Below, piece after piece: positions 1-10,098 of a DNA stretch of 64,000 bases. Numbering within the stretch: the first letter of the stretch is position 1; each line of letters opens with the position of its first letter. The notes beneath the pieces were generated by a model that saw nothing but the letters and a program-made list of their open reading frames with translations, was not told where the DNA came from and ran no database searches. Origin of the DNA: Diabrotica undecimpunctata (Eukaryota > Arthropoda > Insecta > Coleoptera > Chrysomelidae); assembly GCF_040954645.1 (NCBI RefSeq), contig NC_092803.1, positions 121,105,961-121,169,960 of the forward strand, given 5' to 3'. The position numbers and the translations under genes were made by a program.

Positions 1-2
1 GC

Positions 3-68
3 TATGAAGATTTTGAAGGAATTGGGATAAATCCTGATTTCGAGATTGATCAAGATCAAATCGAGTAG
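3..68 (+). CDS. Possible C-terminal end of an unidentified protein (partial)
   Basis: From base 3 the plus strand reads 21 acidic codons and then TAG at 66-68. The tail is rich in Asp, Glu and Ile and matches no family I can name. A canonical AATAAA lies at 311-316, so this could be the last exon and 3' UTR of a gene or transposase to the left. Only 66 bases are visible, so chance is a real alternative. Confidence 0.25.
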   Translation, partial: YEDFEGIGINPDFEIDQDQIE

Positions 69-420
69 GAATTTAATCAGTAACAGTTACTTACTATTAG
101 TAATGAACTCAAATTCGAAAGTTTTTTTCTATGTATTTACCACTTCGGAGGGATAGACGGTTATTGGAAAATGACCAACTTATATTTTTACAATTTTGCA
201 AAAACCGTCTAAACAGCTTTAAGTTATTTTTGCAATAAACTGTTTTTACTTATTTTGCTTTTGTACGTTTTTTAAGGTAGCCTGTAATTAATGAAATATA
301 AGAATGTAAAAATAAAGCCTTATTTTCTATCAGTAAATTTTTTAAAGTGGGTAGATACATTATGCTTATTTACTCTGAACCATCTATATGTGGCTTAGAC
401 TATGATTGCAGAACACCATC
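69..420 (+). other. Candidate 3' UTR, no gene seen
   Basis: AT-rich sequence after the possible stop at 66-68. It holds one AATAAA (311-316). A short inverted match (gacggtt near 148, aaccgtct near 204) could fold as a weak stem. I see no coding signal. Confidence 0.2.
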
Positions 421-790
421 CAAATGTTTATTAACACTTTTTGTGTAGAATGAACGGTTCTTTCAGAAACTACACTTGAAGTGACCGGCTATTTTAAATG
501 TCAGTTACGAGCGCGAAATCAATTTTTCAAATAAAATTTGTATTAACTCGTGATGGTAAAAATTCGATATCTTTTGATCCAAGTGCCCGATGGACAACAA
601 TCAAAATGCGTTTTAAAGGTGAAGAGCGCATCTTTCATACGCAATTTTGTCGCAAATAAAGTCAGATCCTATAAATCTGTTAAATAAATAAATCTTGCGC
701 GATTTTTGACATTTTTTACGATTCTCATAAGATCGATAAAATGTATCACTTTAATTGACAGGTCGCTGTGGAATTTCCATTGTTGAAGCC
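421..790. repeat. Left arm of a long inverted repeat flanking the gypsy element
   Basis: Read in reverse complement, this stretch matches 7155-7470 on the far side of the retrotransposon. Both arms share the same order of blocks: a TTTATTTATTTAACA block, a GACTT-ATTTGCG block, an AAAACGCATTTTGATT block, a CAAAAGATAT block and a GAACGGTTC block. The arms are diverged but co-linear over about 300 bases. This is what the long terminal inverted repeats of a foldback or MITE-like DNA element would look like. No transposase is seen between them other than the inserted LTR element. Confidence 0.7.
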
Positions 791-1011
791 TAACCTTCAA
801 AGCATGTAACATAAAATTTCGATTTTGAGTTTTGGCAACAAATATGAGACATTTTAAATATGCCTAAAAACGCTGAATTTAAACTATCACATTACAAACG
901 TCACGGGAAATGATTCGAAGACAGTATTTGATGTAATTTGTATCTAAAGTTGTGTAGTTTCGAAATACGTACTTAGGCAATCCAAAAGAAGCAGTTTTAA
1001 ACGTATTATAT

Positions 1012-1291
1012 TGTAACGAAATAGCCCATCTCCGATACGTCATAATTCTTAGAAGGACGAATCTAGAAAACGTAAGAATCGGCATGTCAATACCGCCCGT
1101 ATTCGATGGTTCTTTCGAAGAGACAATTAGAGGTGGGACAACGCCAGAATATTCTCGAACCTAGTAACTGTAGTATATATACAAGTAACGATGATTAAGG
1201 TTTTAGTTGTTAAGATACTACCGAACTGTAAAGTTATAAATAAATATATGTATATAAATTCGAACCGCTCGTTTTAATTAATCTCGCTACA
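1012..1291 (+). repeat. 5' LTR
   Basis: It begins TGTAACG and matches 6844-7115 almost base for base. The only difference I see over roughly 270 bases is one A/T change near the 3' end. It contains TATATATA near 1174 and AATAAA near 1239, usable as promoter and polyadenylation signals. The TG...CA boundary at 1291 is an inference, since the last eight bases differ from the 3' copy. Confidence 0.9.
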
Positions 1292-1292
1292 G

Positions 1293-1310
1293 TGGAGTTA
1301 CGGTGTGAGT
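1293..1310 (+). promoter_or_regulatory. Candidate tRNA primer-binding site
   Basis: The 18 bases directly after the 5' LTR begin with TGG, as expected for pairing with a tRNA 3' CCA end. The position fits a gypsy primer-binding site. I cannot name the tRNA from sequence alone. Confidence 0.4.
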
Positions 1311-1452
1311 AAAGAAAATATAAATTCAGCAGTGACTTTTGAAAAAGACTTTTGAACTTTTGAAAAGTATTGTTCGTCGGGAACATCCGCGTAGATCGGT
1401 AGTGATCTTTGTACGAAAGAACATTAAAAAGTACGTGTGTGCCTGACCAAAG

Positions 1453-2520
1453 ATGCTGCTAGTACAACTTTCAGTAAAACAGTTGCGTGAGCAACTGGAA
1501 GAACGTGATGAAGACTGCAGCGGGTCTAAGAAGATACTCCAAGAACGACTGAAGACTGTTCTTAACAAGAATGGAGATGACCCAGAGACATTCCACTTTC
1601 AGTCAGCAGAAGAAGCAGTTTTAATGAAGATAGAAGAAACTTCTAAAAAAAATGATGATAAATTCGAGACTGTTTCCAAAAGATTCGATGAAACGTCTCA
1701 AATTATTAAAGAAGTAGCTAGACAAAACGACGAGACTTCACAAATAATTAAAGAAATATGTATTCAAAACAATGAGAAATTTGAAGAAATTTCTAAAACA
1801 TTTGATAGAACAATTTGATAGAAGTAGAATAGAATATCAAACAGTTAGAGAGCATGATAACTAATACAAAAGTGCTACCACCAGTTAACACAATAGCCTT
1901 AGATCCGGTAGTGAAAGAAGAATCACCTAGAGACGAAACGACACATAATATGAGATTCAAATTGCCACCATTTGATGGAAAGTTTTCGTGGTCCATATAC
2001 CTTAGACAATTTGAAGCTACTGCGACAGACAATCATTGGACAGAACAAGAAAAAGCTGTTTCCTTGACTGCTGCTTTACGAGGTGATGCTGCGGATATCC
2101 TAAGATCGATTCCTAAGGGTCGAGAAAAATGTTACCAGACCTTGTTCACTCGATTAGACAAACGTTACGGAAATGCCCATCTACAACAAGTCTACAAAGT
2201 ACAAATAAGAAGTAGAATAGAAGTAGAGAGTTTGCAAGAATTTGAAGCAGATATTGCTCGTATAGCGCTGTTGGCCTATCCAGAGGCACCAGACAACATT
2301 TTGGAAGAAATTGCTGTAGATGCCTTCGTCAAGAGACAGTGAACTACAGAAAGCTTTACGACTAGCAAGACCGAAAGTTTTAGATGAAGCGCTCGCTATT
2401 GCCTTGTAACATGAAACAGCTAGTCAAGCTTCACGGAGCTATCGAGTACGAACCTCTGAAGAGAGCGACGAACAAAACGAGAAACGTCTGGAGGAAATCG
2501 TACGGAAAGTAGTTCGTAAC
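1453..2520 (+). pseudogene. gag: gag polyprotein, frame broken
   Basis: The first segment (1453-1818, 121 codons) starts with a SAP-like helix-extended-helix motif at residues 5-40. A coiled coil with near-repeats built on DETSQIIKE follows. The frame then shifts, and 1854-2342 encodes the capsid core typical of gypsy gag (PPFDGKFSW followed by ALRGDAADIL). A further one-base shift near 2340 leads into the pol frame, where a TAA near 2407 interrupts. The zinc knuckle near 2545-2590 keeps one Cys and the His but has lost the other Cys positions, so nucleic-acid binding by this copy is doubtful. Known family role: nucleocapsid and capsid of the cytoplasmic particle. Confidence 0.8.
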
Positions 2521-4947
2521 ATGATGCCGAAGAGACGTGAACCCAGATGTTGTAATGGTAACGACGTAGGTCACATTCGCCGTAAATTGCAAGAAAATGA
2601 TACAACAGTCGGAAAACTAGAACGGGTCGACAACAAGGGGCAACTGCCGACCTCGAGAAACACAGCCCCCATAGTAACTGTGAACATTACGTCCTCAGGT
2701 GGAATTCATAGCTTGTACATAGAGGGCCGTATCAATAATAAATGTAGATCGTTTTTGGTAGATACAGGTGCAACGAGAACTATTGCACGGCCAGAAGTAG
2801 TACGAGGCCATCTTAAATTATTGCCTGCAACAGAAAAGCTTAGAACAGCAACTGGTGAGATAATTAATACATATGGCGAGGCTAATATGTCAGTATCCAT
2901 TGGCCAGACCACAGTGAAACATACAGTATTAATTGCAGAGATCTCCGATGAGTTCATATTGGGGATGGATTTACTAAGGAAAGTTGGGGCTGTATTGAAT
3001 GTCAAAGATGGAGTTCTCGAGATCAGTGGTGAAGAGTTGCCGTTTCATGAAGACAAAGAAGATGTTATCAGCTTAATAACTACTTGTGACGTAACAATAC
3101 CCGGTAATAGTGAGAAAATTTTGATGACCAGACCTGATGGTTACTGCCGAGAGGGAAGTTTAAGGATGGTCGAAGATGTGAATAATGCCGAGTTCCTAAC
3201 AGCAAAAGCTTTGATGAGAATTCGAGATGTCGTTCCTGTAAGAGTTATGAATTTAAAGGGAACTGCTATTAAGTTAAGTAAAATAACTTTGATCGGACAG
3301 TGCGTTCCCGTGGCTTCGATTTGTTCCATGAATACTAATGAGAAACCGTCGAAATCTAAGTATCCAAAGGAGCTTGTTGAGACGATGATTAAAACGTGCC
3401 AAGATCTTGATGATGAACGAACTAAAAAAGTGAAGTCTATGCTGATAGAATTTCAAGATGTTTTTGCCATGGATAAGAAGGATAATGGCAAAACAAACAT
3501 AGTAAAGCATAAAATTAATACCGGAGACGCTCAGCCAATCAGACAACAACCTAGACGACTTCCATTTGCGAAAAGAGATGAAGCCGAAGACATCATCAAA
3601 GATATGAACAAACAAGGGGTAATTGAACCATCAAACAGTCCATGGACATCACCAGTAGTCCTAGTAAAGAAGAAAGATGGTTCAACACGTTTTTGTATTG
3701 ACTACCGACAGCTCAATGCAGTAACTAAAAAAGATAGTTACCCTTTGCCCAGAATAGACGATACTTTGGATACACTTTCTGGTTCTCGTTGGTTTTCCAC
3801 ACTCGATCTGAAAAGTGGATATTGGCAAGTAGACATGGAGCCAGCCGATCGTGAAAAAACCGCATTCTCGATAGGATCAGGGCTTTGGCAGTTCACAGTT
3901 ATGTCCTTTGGTTTATGTAATGCCCCGGCCACATTTGAAAGATTAATGGATGCAGTTTTAAGAGGTCTAACATGGAAAACATGCCTGGTTTATTTGGATG
4001 ATGTAATTATAGTTGGAAGATCCTTCGATGAACATGCCAATAACCTAACAGAAGTCTTTCAACGATTGCGGGCAGCGAATCTGAAGTTGAGTCCGAAGAA
4101 ATGTCACTTGTTTCGACGAGAAGTGAAGTACTTGGGACATATTGTAGCAAGTAATGGTGTAACAGCTGATCCTGAAAAACTTGCAGCAATTAAGGATTGG
4201 CCAGTACCAAGAGATAAACACGAAATTAGAAGTTTTCTTGGCCTATGTACATATTACCGACGTTTTGTCAAAGGATTTGCCAACATCTCCAAGCCATTAA
4301 CAAAGTTGACAGAAGAACGCAAAGAATATACATGGAGCGAAGAGTGTCAAAGAGCTTTCGAACACTTACAAATGGCTCTGATCAGCGCACCGATTTTAAG
4401 CTACCCTAGACAGGCAGGAAAATTTGTGTTGGACACAGATGCAAGCAACAGTGCAATTGGAGCTGTTCTTTCCCAAATCCAAGATGGGCAGGAGAAAGTC
4501 ATTGCTTACTTTAGCAAAGTCTTGTCAAAACCAGAAAGAAACTATTGCGTTACCAGGAGAGAATTGCTAGGCGTAGTGAAGGCTTGTGAGCATTTCCATA
4601 AATACTTGTATGGCAGAAAGTTTCTTCTTCGCACGGATCACGCTGCTCTAAAATGGCTCCTACAATTTCGTAATCCAGAGGGCCAGATGGCAAGATGGTT
4701 AGAACGATTACAAGAATATGATTACGAGATCGAACACAGGGCTGGCAGAGTTCATTCAAATGCTGATGCCCTTTCGAGACGGCCGTGCAGTGCAAATTGT
4801 AATCACTGTCTTAAATTAGAAGAACGACTTTGCCCCGTGAGACGAACCACCGTCATTAATGAGCAATGGCAGCCTCAACAGCTACAAGACGCTCAAGCAG
4901 ATGATCCATGTATAAAAAAGAGTATTGGATTGGATGCGTCGAAGTGA
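2521..4947 (+). pseudogene. pol: pol: protease, reverse transcriptase, RNase H
   Basis: This open segment has 808 codons. Aspartic protease shows DTGAT with the catalytic Asp at residue 81. Reverse transcriptase occupies about residues 320-590, with the conserved WTSPVVLVKKKDGS and the catalytic YLDD at 491-494. RNase H follows, with DTDAS (Asp 638 and 640) and the TDHAALKWL block, ending at the usual ALSRRP. All active-site residues I looked for are present. The segment is closed by a frameshift near 4920: the integrase frame overlaps it from 4925 in another phase. It is called pseudogene because the polyprotein cannot be read through, although these domains look undamaged. Confidence 0.9.
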
Positions 4948-6766
4948 AAGACCTTCTTGGCATGACATTAGTGCATGTAGTCCAGAAGTCAAGTGTTACT
5001 GGAGCCAATGGAATTGCCTAGTGCTGAAAGATGATCTTCTGTATAGAACCTTTGAGAACGATGATGGTACAGAAACTAAGCTTCAGTTAATTGTACCTAA
5101 AAGTAAAGTGTCAGAAGTATTGCGTCAGTTGCATGACGGTGCATCAGGTGGACACTTTGGTATCACGAAGACTCTGCAAAAGGTTCGAGAACGGTTCTAT
5201 TGGGTGAACTGTAAAGAAGATGTAAGGAGATGGTGCCGGAAATGTGAACTGTGTGCAACCAGTAATGGTCCAGCTGGTAAAAAGAGGGCACCCATGAGAC
5301 AGTACAATGTTGGTAGTCCTATGGAAAGAGTAGCAATCGACATTGCAGGTCCACTTCCAGAGACAAATGATGGAAATAAATATATCCTGGTAGCCATGGA
5401 ATATTTTACGAAATGGACTGAGGCTTATGCGATACCAAATTAAGAAGCTACTACCGTTGCAGAGGTACTTGTTAAAGAATTCTTTAGCCGATTTGGTGTT
5501 CCCTTGGAGATCCACTCCGACCAAGAGCGAAACTTCGAGTCAACTCTTTTCCAAATCGTTTGTAAATTGATTGGTGTCAATAAGACCAGAACGACACCCC
5601 TGCATCCTCAATCAGATGGAATGGTCGAGAGAATGAACCGAACAATGGGTAAACACCTATCCAAGGTTGTATCAGAACATCAAAGAGATTGGGACCAGCA
5701 TATTCATTTATTCCTAATGGCCTACCGCTCGGCCGTGAATGAAACTACAGGCCAGACTCCAACCTGCCTGATGTTAGGTCGTGAAGTTCGTTTACCCTGC
5801 GACCTAGAGTTTGGCTGCAGACCTTCCGAAGAACATGTTGCCAGCGAAGATTATGTCGACCGCCTGAAGTTAAGAATGAACAACATTCATGAACTTGCCC
5901 GACAACACATCCAGATAGCCAGTGACAGAATGAAAGATCAATATGATTCTCGATGCAAGAGTGAAAGCTATGAAGTAGGTGATCTTGTTTGGCTTTATAA
6001 TCCACAACGTCGTCGAGGCTTGTCTCCCAAACTGCAAAGACAATGGGAAGGTCCATATGAAATTAAAAAGAAAATAAATGACGTAATATACCGAATTAAG
6101 AAGTTACCGAAAGGTAAACCAAAAGTAGTTCACATAAATCGTCTTGCACCATATGCTAGCTCAAATGAAACAGAAGAAGCACGAACCCTTCAACATGAGA
6201 TCAAAGATAACCGGCGACCAAGCTTTAATGAATTCATGTCAAATTACGCAGAGAGAAAGAGTGCTAGATTCGGCGTGACCACAGAAGTTCAGCAGGATCT
6301 TTTTAGTGTTCCGCATAACGTCTCTCTAGCCCATTGTGTTGCCCAAGATCTTGAGATGACTAAAGGAATCTCATCCGTATTTTATAAGAAATTCGGTCGT
6401 TTGGACGAGTTAAAAAAACAGCAACCTAAAGTTGGAAGAGTACTGAGATTAGAAGATGGTTCTCGATCTTTGCTATATATGGTGACCAGGAAGTCGTATA
6501 CAGACAGGGCAAGCTACGAGGATATATGGCGTGCTCTAACTAATTTGAAGAAAATTGTGTGCAATTACGACACTAAGAATTTGGCCTTACCCAAGATAGG
6601 CCATGCACTAGATAATCTGGACTGGAAGATTGTCAGAAGCATGCTTGAAGTGATCTTCCGAGAAACCGGCGTACGAATTACTGTGTGTTGCATTAACCCG
6701 ATGAGATCGTATCCTTCAAAGTCAGTAGACTGTTATTTCTTTCTAAAGGGTTCATGCAGAGCTTGA
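4925..6766 (+). pseudogene. int: Integrase with fused C-terminal macro domain
   Basis: One reading frame, interrupted only by TAA at 5441-5443, covers the whole segment. The integrase HHCC zinc-binding region (HxGHFG ... CRKCELC) is followed by the first catalytic Asp at 5339. Counting from the ATG at 5504, the second Asp is residue 6 and the Glu residue 42, giving D,D35E. The GPY/F module (WEGPYEI) is at 181-187. After a charged linker of about 40 residues (221-262) a macro domain spans about 263-396, and the frame stops at 6764-6766. Nothing separates integrase from macro domain: no stop, no new splice signal and no obvious ribosome re-entry site. Translation as a gag-pol C-terminal extension is therefore the simplest reading. 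A separate protein released by the element protease is possible. Confidence 0.88.
6290..6691 (+). other. OARD1/TARG1-like macro domain inside the retrotransposon
   Basis: Residues 263-396 of the frame opened at 5504 align by eye along their whole length with the single-domain hydrolase OARD1 (TARG1). Shared blocks are QDLFSV at the start, SLAHCVAQDL, the substrate-loop MTKGIS, the VFYKKFG helix, a KVGRVLRLEDG strand, ALPKIG, then LD with the Asp equivalent to human Asp125 at residue 370, and a final ITV strand. The catalytic Lys84 of human OARD1 falls on Arg 329, with a Lys next to it. The Gly-Cys-Gly of the phosphate loop reads Gly-His-Ala. Known family role: binding ADP-ribose and removing it from acidic side chains. 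Whether this copy hydrolyses or only binds is not decided by sequence. Confidence 0.85.
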
Positions 6767-6830
6767 GAGTCCTGTAGATTCCGCCATCCTGTGCATACAT
6801 ATAGAGTTGCTGATCGGGACGATCAGATTT

Positions 6831-6843
6831 AAGAGGGGAGCAG
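6831..6843 (+). promoter_or_regulatory. Polypurine tract for plus-strand priming
   Basis: An AAGAGGGGAG-rich run stands directly before the 3' LTR, where gypsy elements place the primer for second-strand DNA synthesis. It starts 65 bases after the stop codon of the macro-domain frame. Confidence 0.75.
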
Positions 6844-7120
6844 TGTAACGAAATAGCCCATCTCCGATACGTCATAATTCTTAGAAGGACGAATCTAGAA
6901 AACGTAAGAATCGGCATGTCAATACCGCCCGTATTCGATGGTTCTTTCGAAGAGACAATTAGAGGTGGGACAACGCCAGAATATTCTCGAACCTAGTAAC
7001 TGTAGTATATATACAAGTAACGATGATTAAGGTTTTAGTTGTTAAGATACTACCGAACTGTAAAGTTATAAATAAATATATGTATATAAATTCGAACCGC
7101 TCGTTTTATTTAATCACGCG
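6844..7120 (+). repeat. 3' LTR
   Basis: It is nearly identical to 1012-1283. Its last bases diverge from the 5' copy, so the boundary lies between 7115 and 7123. It could end in ...AATCA at 7116. No matching short target duplication is evident next to either LTR. Confidence 0.9.
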
Positions 7121-7133
7121 ATTTTGAAGATTT

Positions 7134-7620
7134 CTAACAATGGAAATTCCATAGTGGAATTTCCATTGTTAGCAAAAAATGGCAAAAATAGCGCAACATT
7201 TATTTATTTAACACCTTTATAGAAACTGACTTCATTTGCGGCAAACTACAAAAATTGCATACAAAAGCTGCACTCTTCCCCTTTAATACGCATTTTGATT
7301 TCGATAGGACACTCTGGTCAAAAGATATTGAGTTTTTACCGTTGAGTTGATACAAATTTTATTTAAAATTGATTTCGAACGCATAACTGATATTCAAAAT
7401 CACCGGTCGCTTCAAGCGTTGTTTCCGAGAGAACGGTTCAACCTACAAAAAAGTGCTAATCAAAAGTTTTGTTCAAAATTATCTCAGCTACATTTTTCAT
7501 TTGAAATATTTTTTCTACAGCGTACAGATTCTGGGTAAATTGATTTTTCCATTTTACCCCTACGATGGGGGAAGCCGGGGGTAGGAGTGGTAAACTTTTT
7601 TGAATTTTTATCTCTAATGA
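7134..7620. repeat. Right arm of the long inverted repeat, with a perfect hairpin
   Basis: This is the counterpart of 421-790 in opposite orientation. It begins with an exact 18-base stem (7134-7151 pairing with 7155-7172, three-base loop). Its outer part (about 7470-7620) has no partner in the left arm but does match 38.9-39.15 kb in reverse complement, including a C-rich, G-rich stretch with short palindromes. The left arm is therefore probably truncated. Confidence 0.7.
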
Positions 7621-7839
7621 TATTTAACGGAGCCAAGGACAGATTCCACATAAAGTTACTTGGATGGCACTACGGGTGCGAAGTATGCGACATTAATACG
7701 ATAGTTCAGAAACTATAAATTTGGGAAAATTTTACAGATAATATATAGTGAAAAAAGTATAAACGATAAATAAGAAAACCCAACGGGAAAATACGATAAC
7801 CTCTCAATAATAGCACAAAGGAATAAGTAGCTTTTAGGA

Positions 7840-8040
7840 TAAGTACAAAAGTTGACAGAAACGAGAGAGTAGCAAAATTCTGAAAGTGTGTGGGAAAAAA
7901 GACCAAGAAGACGCCAAGGAAATAATGGATGTCTACCATAGAAGATTTAGAGAAACTGAATATCTTGAGAACTTCTACAGGAGGAAATGGAGGAATATGT
8001 CTAGCCAAGCCCTAAGCCTGTAGAGACATATTTCTCAATT
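7840..8040 (+). mobile_element. Possible LINE 3'-terminal coding remnant
   Basis: One frame gives a KKTKKTPRK-stop-WMSTIEDLEKLNI pattern. This resembles the basic, Trp-containing C-terminal tail that ends many insect LINE polyproteins. It is short and interrupted. No upstream reverse transcriptase was seen. Confidence 0.3.
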
Positions 8041-9080
8041 TCCATTCCTCTTTATGCTTTCATAGATATTTAGTTTAGTTACATTTTTAATTTTAAATGA
8101 TTTTGAACTACGAGTAGTTTAATAATTTTATGGAGGGAGAGTCCTTGGTCACTAATGACATTAATCTAGCATCTAACTAATTTATCATTAGAAGAATTGG
8201 GAGATACGTTGAAAATATTTCTTTCGTGAATTATAAATTATTGAACCAATGAATGGAAAACGGAACATAGTTAGAAATGAGATGACACAAATTCACAATA
8301 AAATAATTACAGGAGGGACTAGGATGATTAAAAAAGCAGTTGAAGAGAGATTAGGTGGTTAAAATGTTATCCACGGTATTATGATTTAAATTTATTTTAT
8401 TTTATAAATTTTATTATTTAAACATTTTCTATAAACTGTAAATTCAAATTCAAATTATTATGGGTGGTGTATATTTTTTCCACGATGTCGCCACTGGATA
8501 TTAAACAGTTTTAAACGGCCAGGCAGAATTGTCGTAGAGTTTAGGAAAATACTGAGTGGCATAATAGCTTTCAAATGAGGTAATAGACCTTATGATTTTA
8601 AAATAATTTGACAAAATGGCGACTGTCCGCCATTTTTAATGATTGTCACTAAACCATAAAAATATTTATGAAATTTTATAGTTAAAAAATAGTTGGGAAG
8701 GAGAGAATAACTTTAGACCCATAATGTATACTGAGATAATGATGTAGACAAAATACGGATTATTTGATAATTTTTAATCTGTTTATTTCACTCAATATAC
8801 ATCTCCCAATTCCACATTATAATTTGCTGAAAGTGAAAATATTTACAAGTACTATATATGAAACTTGTTTTAATATTAATTAGTAGAATTTAACAAACTA
8901 GTGTCATTTAATCGAGGTCATTCAAACCACATTTTTTCAAGCACGCCAAATGTGATCTGTTAATTATAAAATACGTGGAGACAACGAAATGCTTAATCAT
9001 TGTAATAATATAAAAGTCAAAAGTTAATTAAAGACAAATTTAAAAAAAATCAATTTTCTAAAAATAAATCTGTCTTACTT
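8041..9080. other. No gene recognised
   Basis: AT-rich sequence. A stretch at about 8460-8700 is somewhat richer in GC (CCACGATGTCGCCACTGG and a GGCGACTGTCCGCC palindrome-like core) and may be an old repeat. No coding or RNA feature is supported. Confidence 0.3.
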
Positions 9081-9082
9081 AG

Positions 9083-9580
9083 GTGGCTTACATTTTGTGT
9101 AAAATGATAAAAATAATAATTGATTATGATGGTATATTATTTGTGAGTTTTTTGTACTTATTTTTGACGGATCTAGTTGATACAATCTTAACAAAATATC
9201 ATGTCAATTCCGTCTTCAAACCAACGAAAACAATACAGAGTCTTGAGATCGCACAAAGATCCAATATAAATATAACTAGTATCCATTCCATGAATTGACT
9301 GCATTTCCTACAGTTGTGGTTCACTTTACATTAGAATAACAAAACGTAATGTAAATACTCATTTGACTGAGCATAAGGCGAATTTAACTATGGTCATTAC
9401 GAAAAATCAGCCCTTGCAGAAAACAATCAGACGGTGCAATCACCAAATTTTATTGGAAATGTGTTTCGTATGTTCAGACACTATCGAAATCGAGAAACAT
9501 TCGATCAACGTAATCATAAAGAAGAGGGATTGCATCTAAACGGGATGTGGAGTGAAGCGGTACGAAATATGAAACATCCT
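9083..9580 (+). mobile_element. Penelope-like element, RT end and GIY-YIG remnant
   Basis: The frame from 9083 gives LTDLVDTILTKYHVNSVFKP, which resembles the linker between reverse transcriptase and endonuclease in Penelope-like elements. After a stop, pieces in shifting frames read YGHYEKSALAE (near 9390-9420) and TIEIEKHSINVIIKKRD (near 9480-9530). These resemble the EH...KSA.AEH and EIEKH..N.N..D blocks of the GIY-YIG endonuclease. Multiple stops and frameshifts make it a fossil. Confidence 0.5.
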
Positions 9581-10098
9581 CCCAGACGTACCCAAAATTT
9601 CAATTCTGACTAACTGACAGGGCCGGGGAAGAAACGTGAGTTATAAATGGCAAAAATTTTCGGTGGACATTGCCGCAACGCGTTTGATAATTTTAACGCG
9701 AATAAAACATCAGGAAGAAATAATTTCAGATGATTTCCTCTAACTCCGAAAACAATGTAACAACAGATTGAAACTTAAACTGGGACCGTGATTCCTAATT
9801 GTACCTGAACAAACAATATTGCTTAAGTACCAATATTTTAGAAAATTAAAACGAAATCAATGTGTATTAACAGCAGTAGTTGAAAATCCTACAATAAGTT
9901 CTACATTCATAATTCCACAGCCTTAAAAATGTTAAAAATTAATAAATTTGAATGGCATCAAAACTAAGAGAAGACGAGCGGAATTTTGTTATGAAATTTT
10001 AGAACGGGCTAACACAGACAGACAATTTTTAACACATTTTGTTTAGCGATGAATGTATGTAAATATACATTATGTAAATATACATTAAATAAACCAAA
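9581..10098. other. No gene recognised; short repeat shared with 42 kb
   Basis: The string AACATCAGGAAGAAATAATTTCA near 9708-9730 recurs near 42001-42023. A similar CCGAAAACAA block follows in both places. The two loci share a repeat tail, possibly the 3' region of the Penelope-like remnant just upstream here. Otherwise AT-rich. Confidence 0.35.

Larger units (their letters stand above)
1012..7116 (+). mobile_element. Ty3/gypsy LTR retrotransposon with a macro domain, defective
   Basis: The order is 5' LTR, leader, gag, protease, reverse transcriptase, RNase H, integrase, macro domain, polypurine tract and 3' LTR, which is the Ty3/gypsy order plus an extra C-terminal domain. The protease, RT, RNase H and integrase active-site motifs are all visible. 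The frame is broken within gag (near 1818-1854 and 2340), by a stop near 2407, by a frameshift near 4920 and by a stop at 5441-5443. No clear target-site duplication was found. The exact LTR ends are uncertain by about 8 bases because the two copies differ there. Confidence 0.93.

Noticed and set aside
6766..6843. A possible env gene after pol
   Set aside because: Only 77 bases lie between the macro-domain stop and the 3' LTR, so there is no room for an envelope gene.
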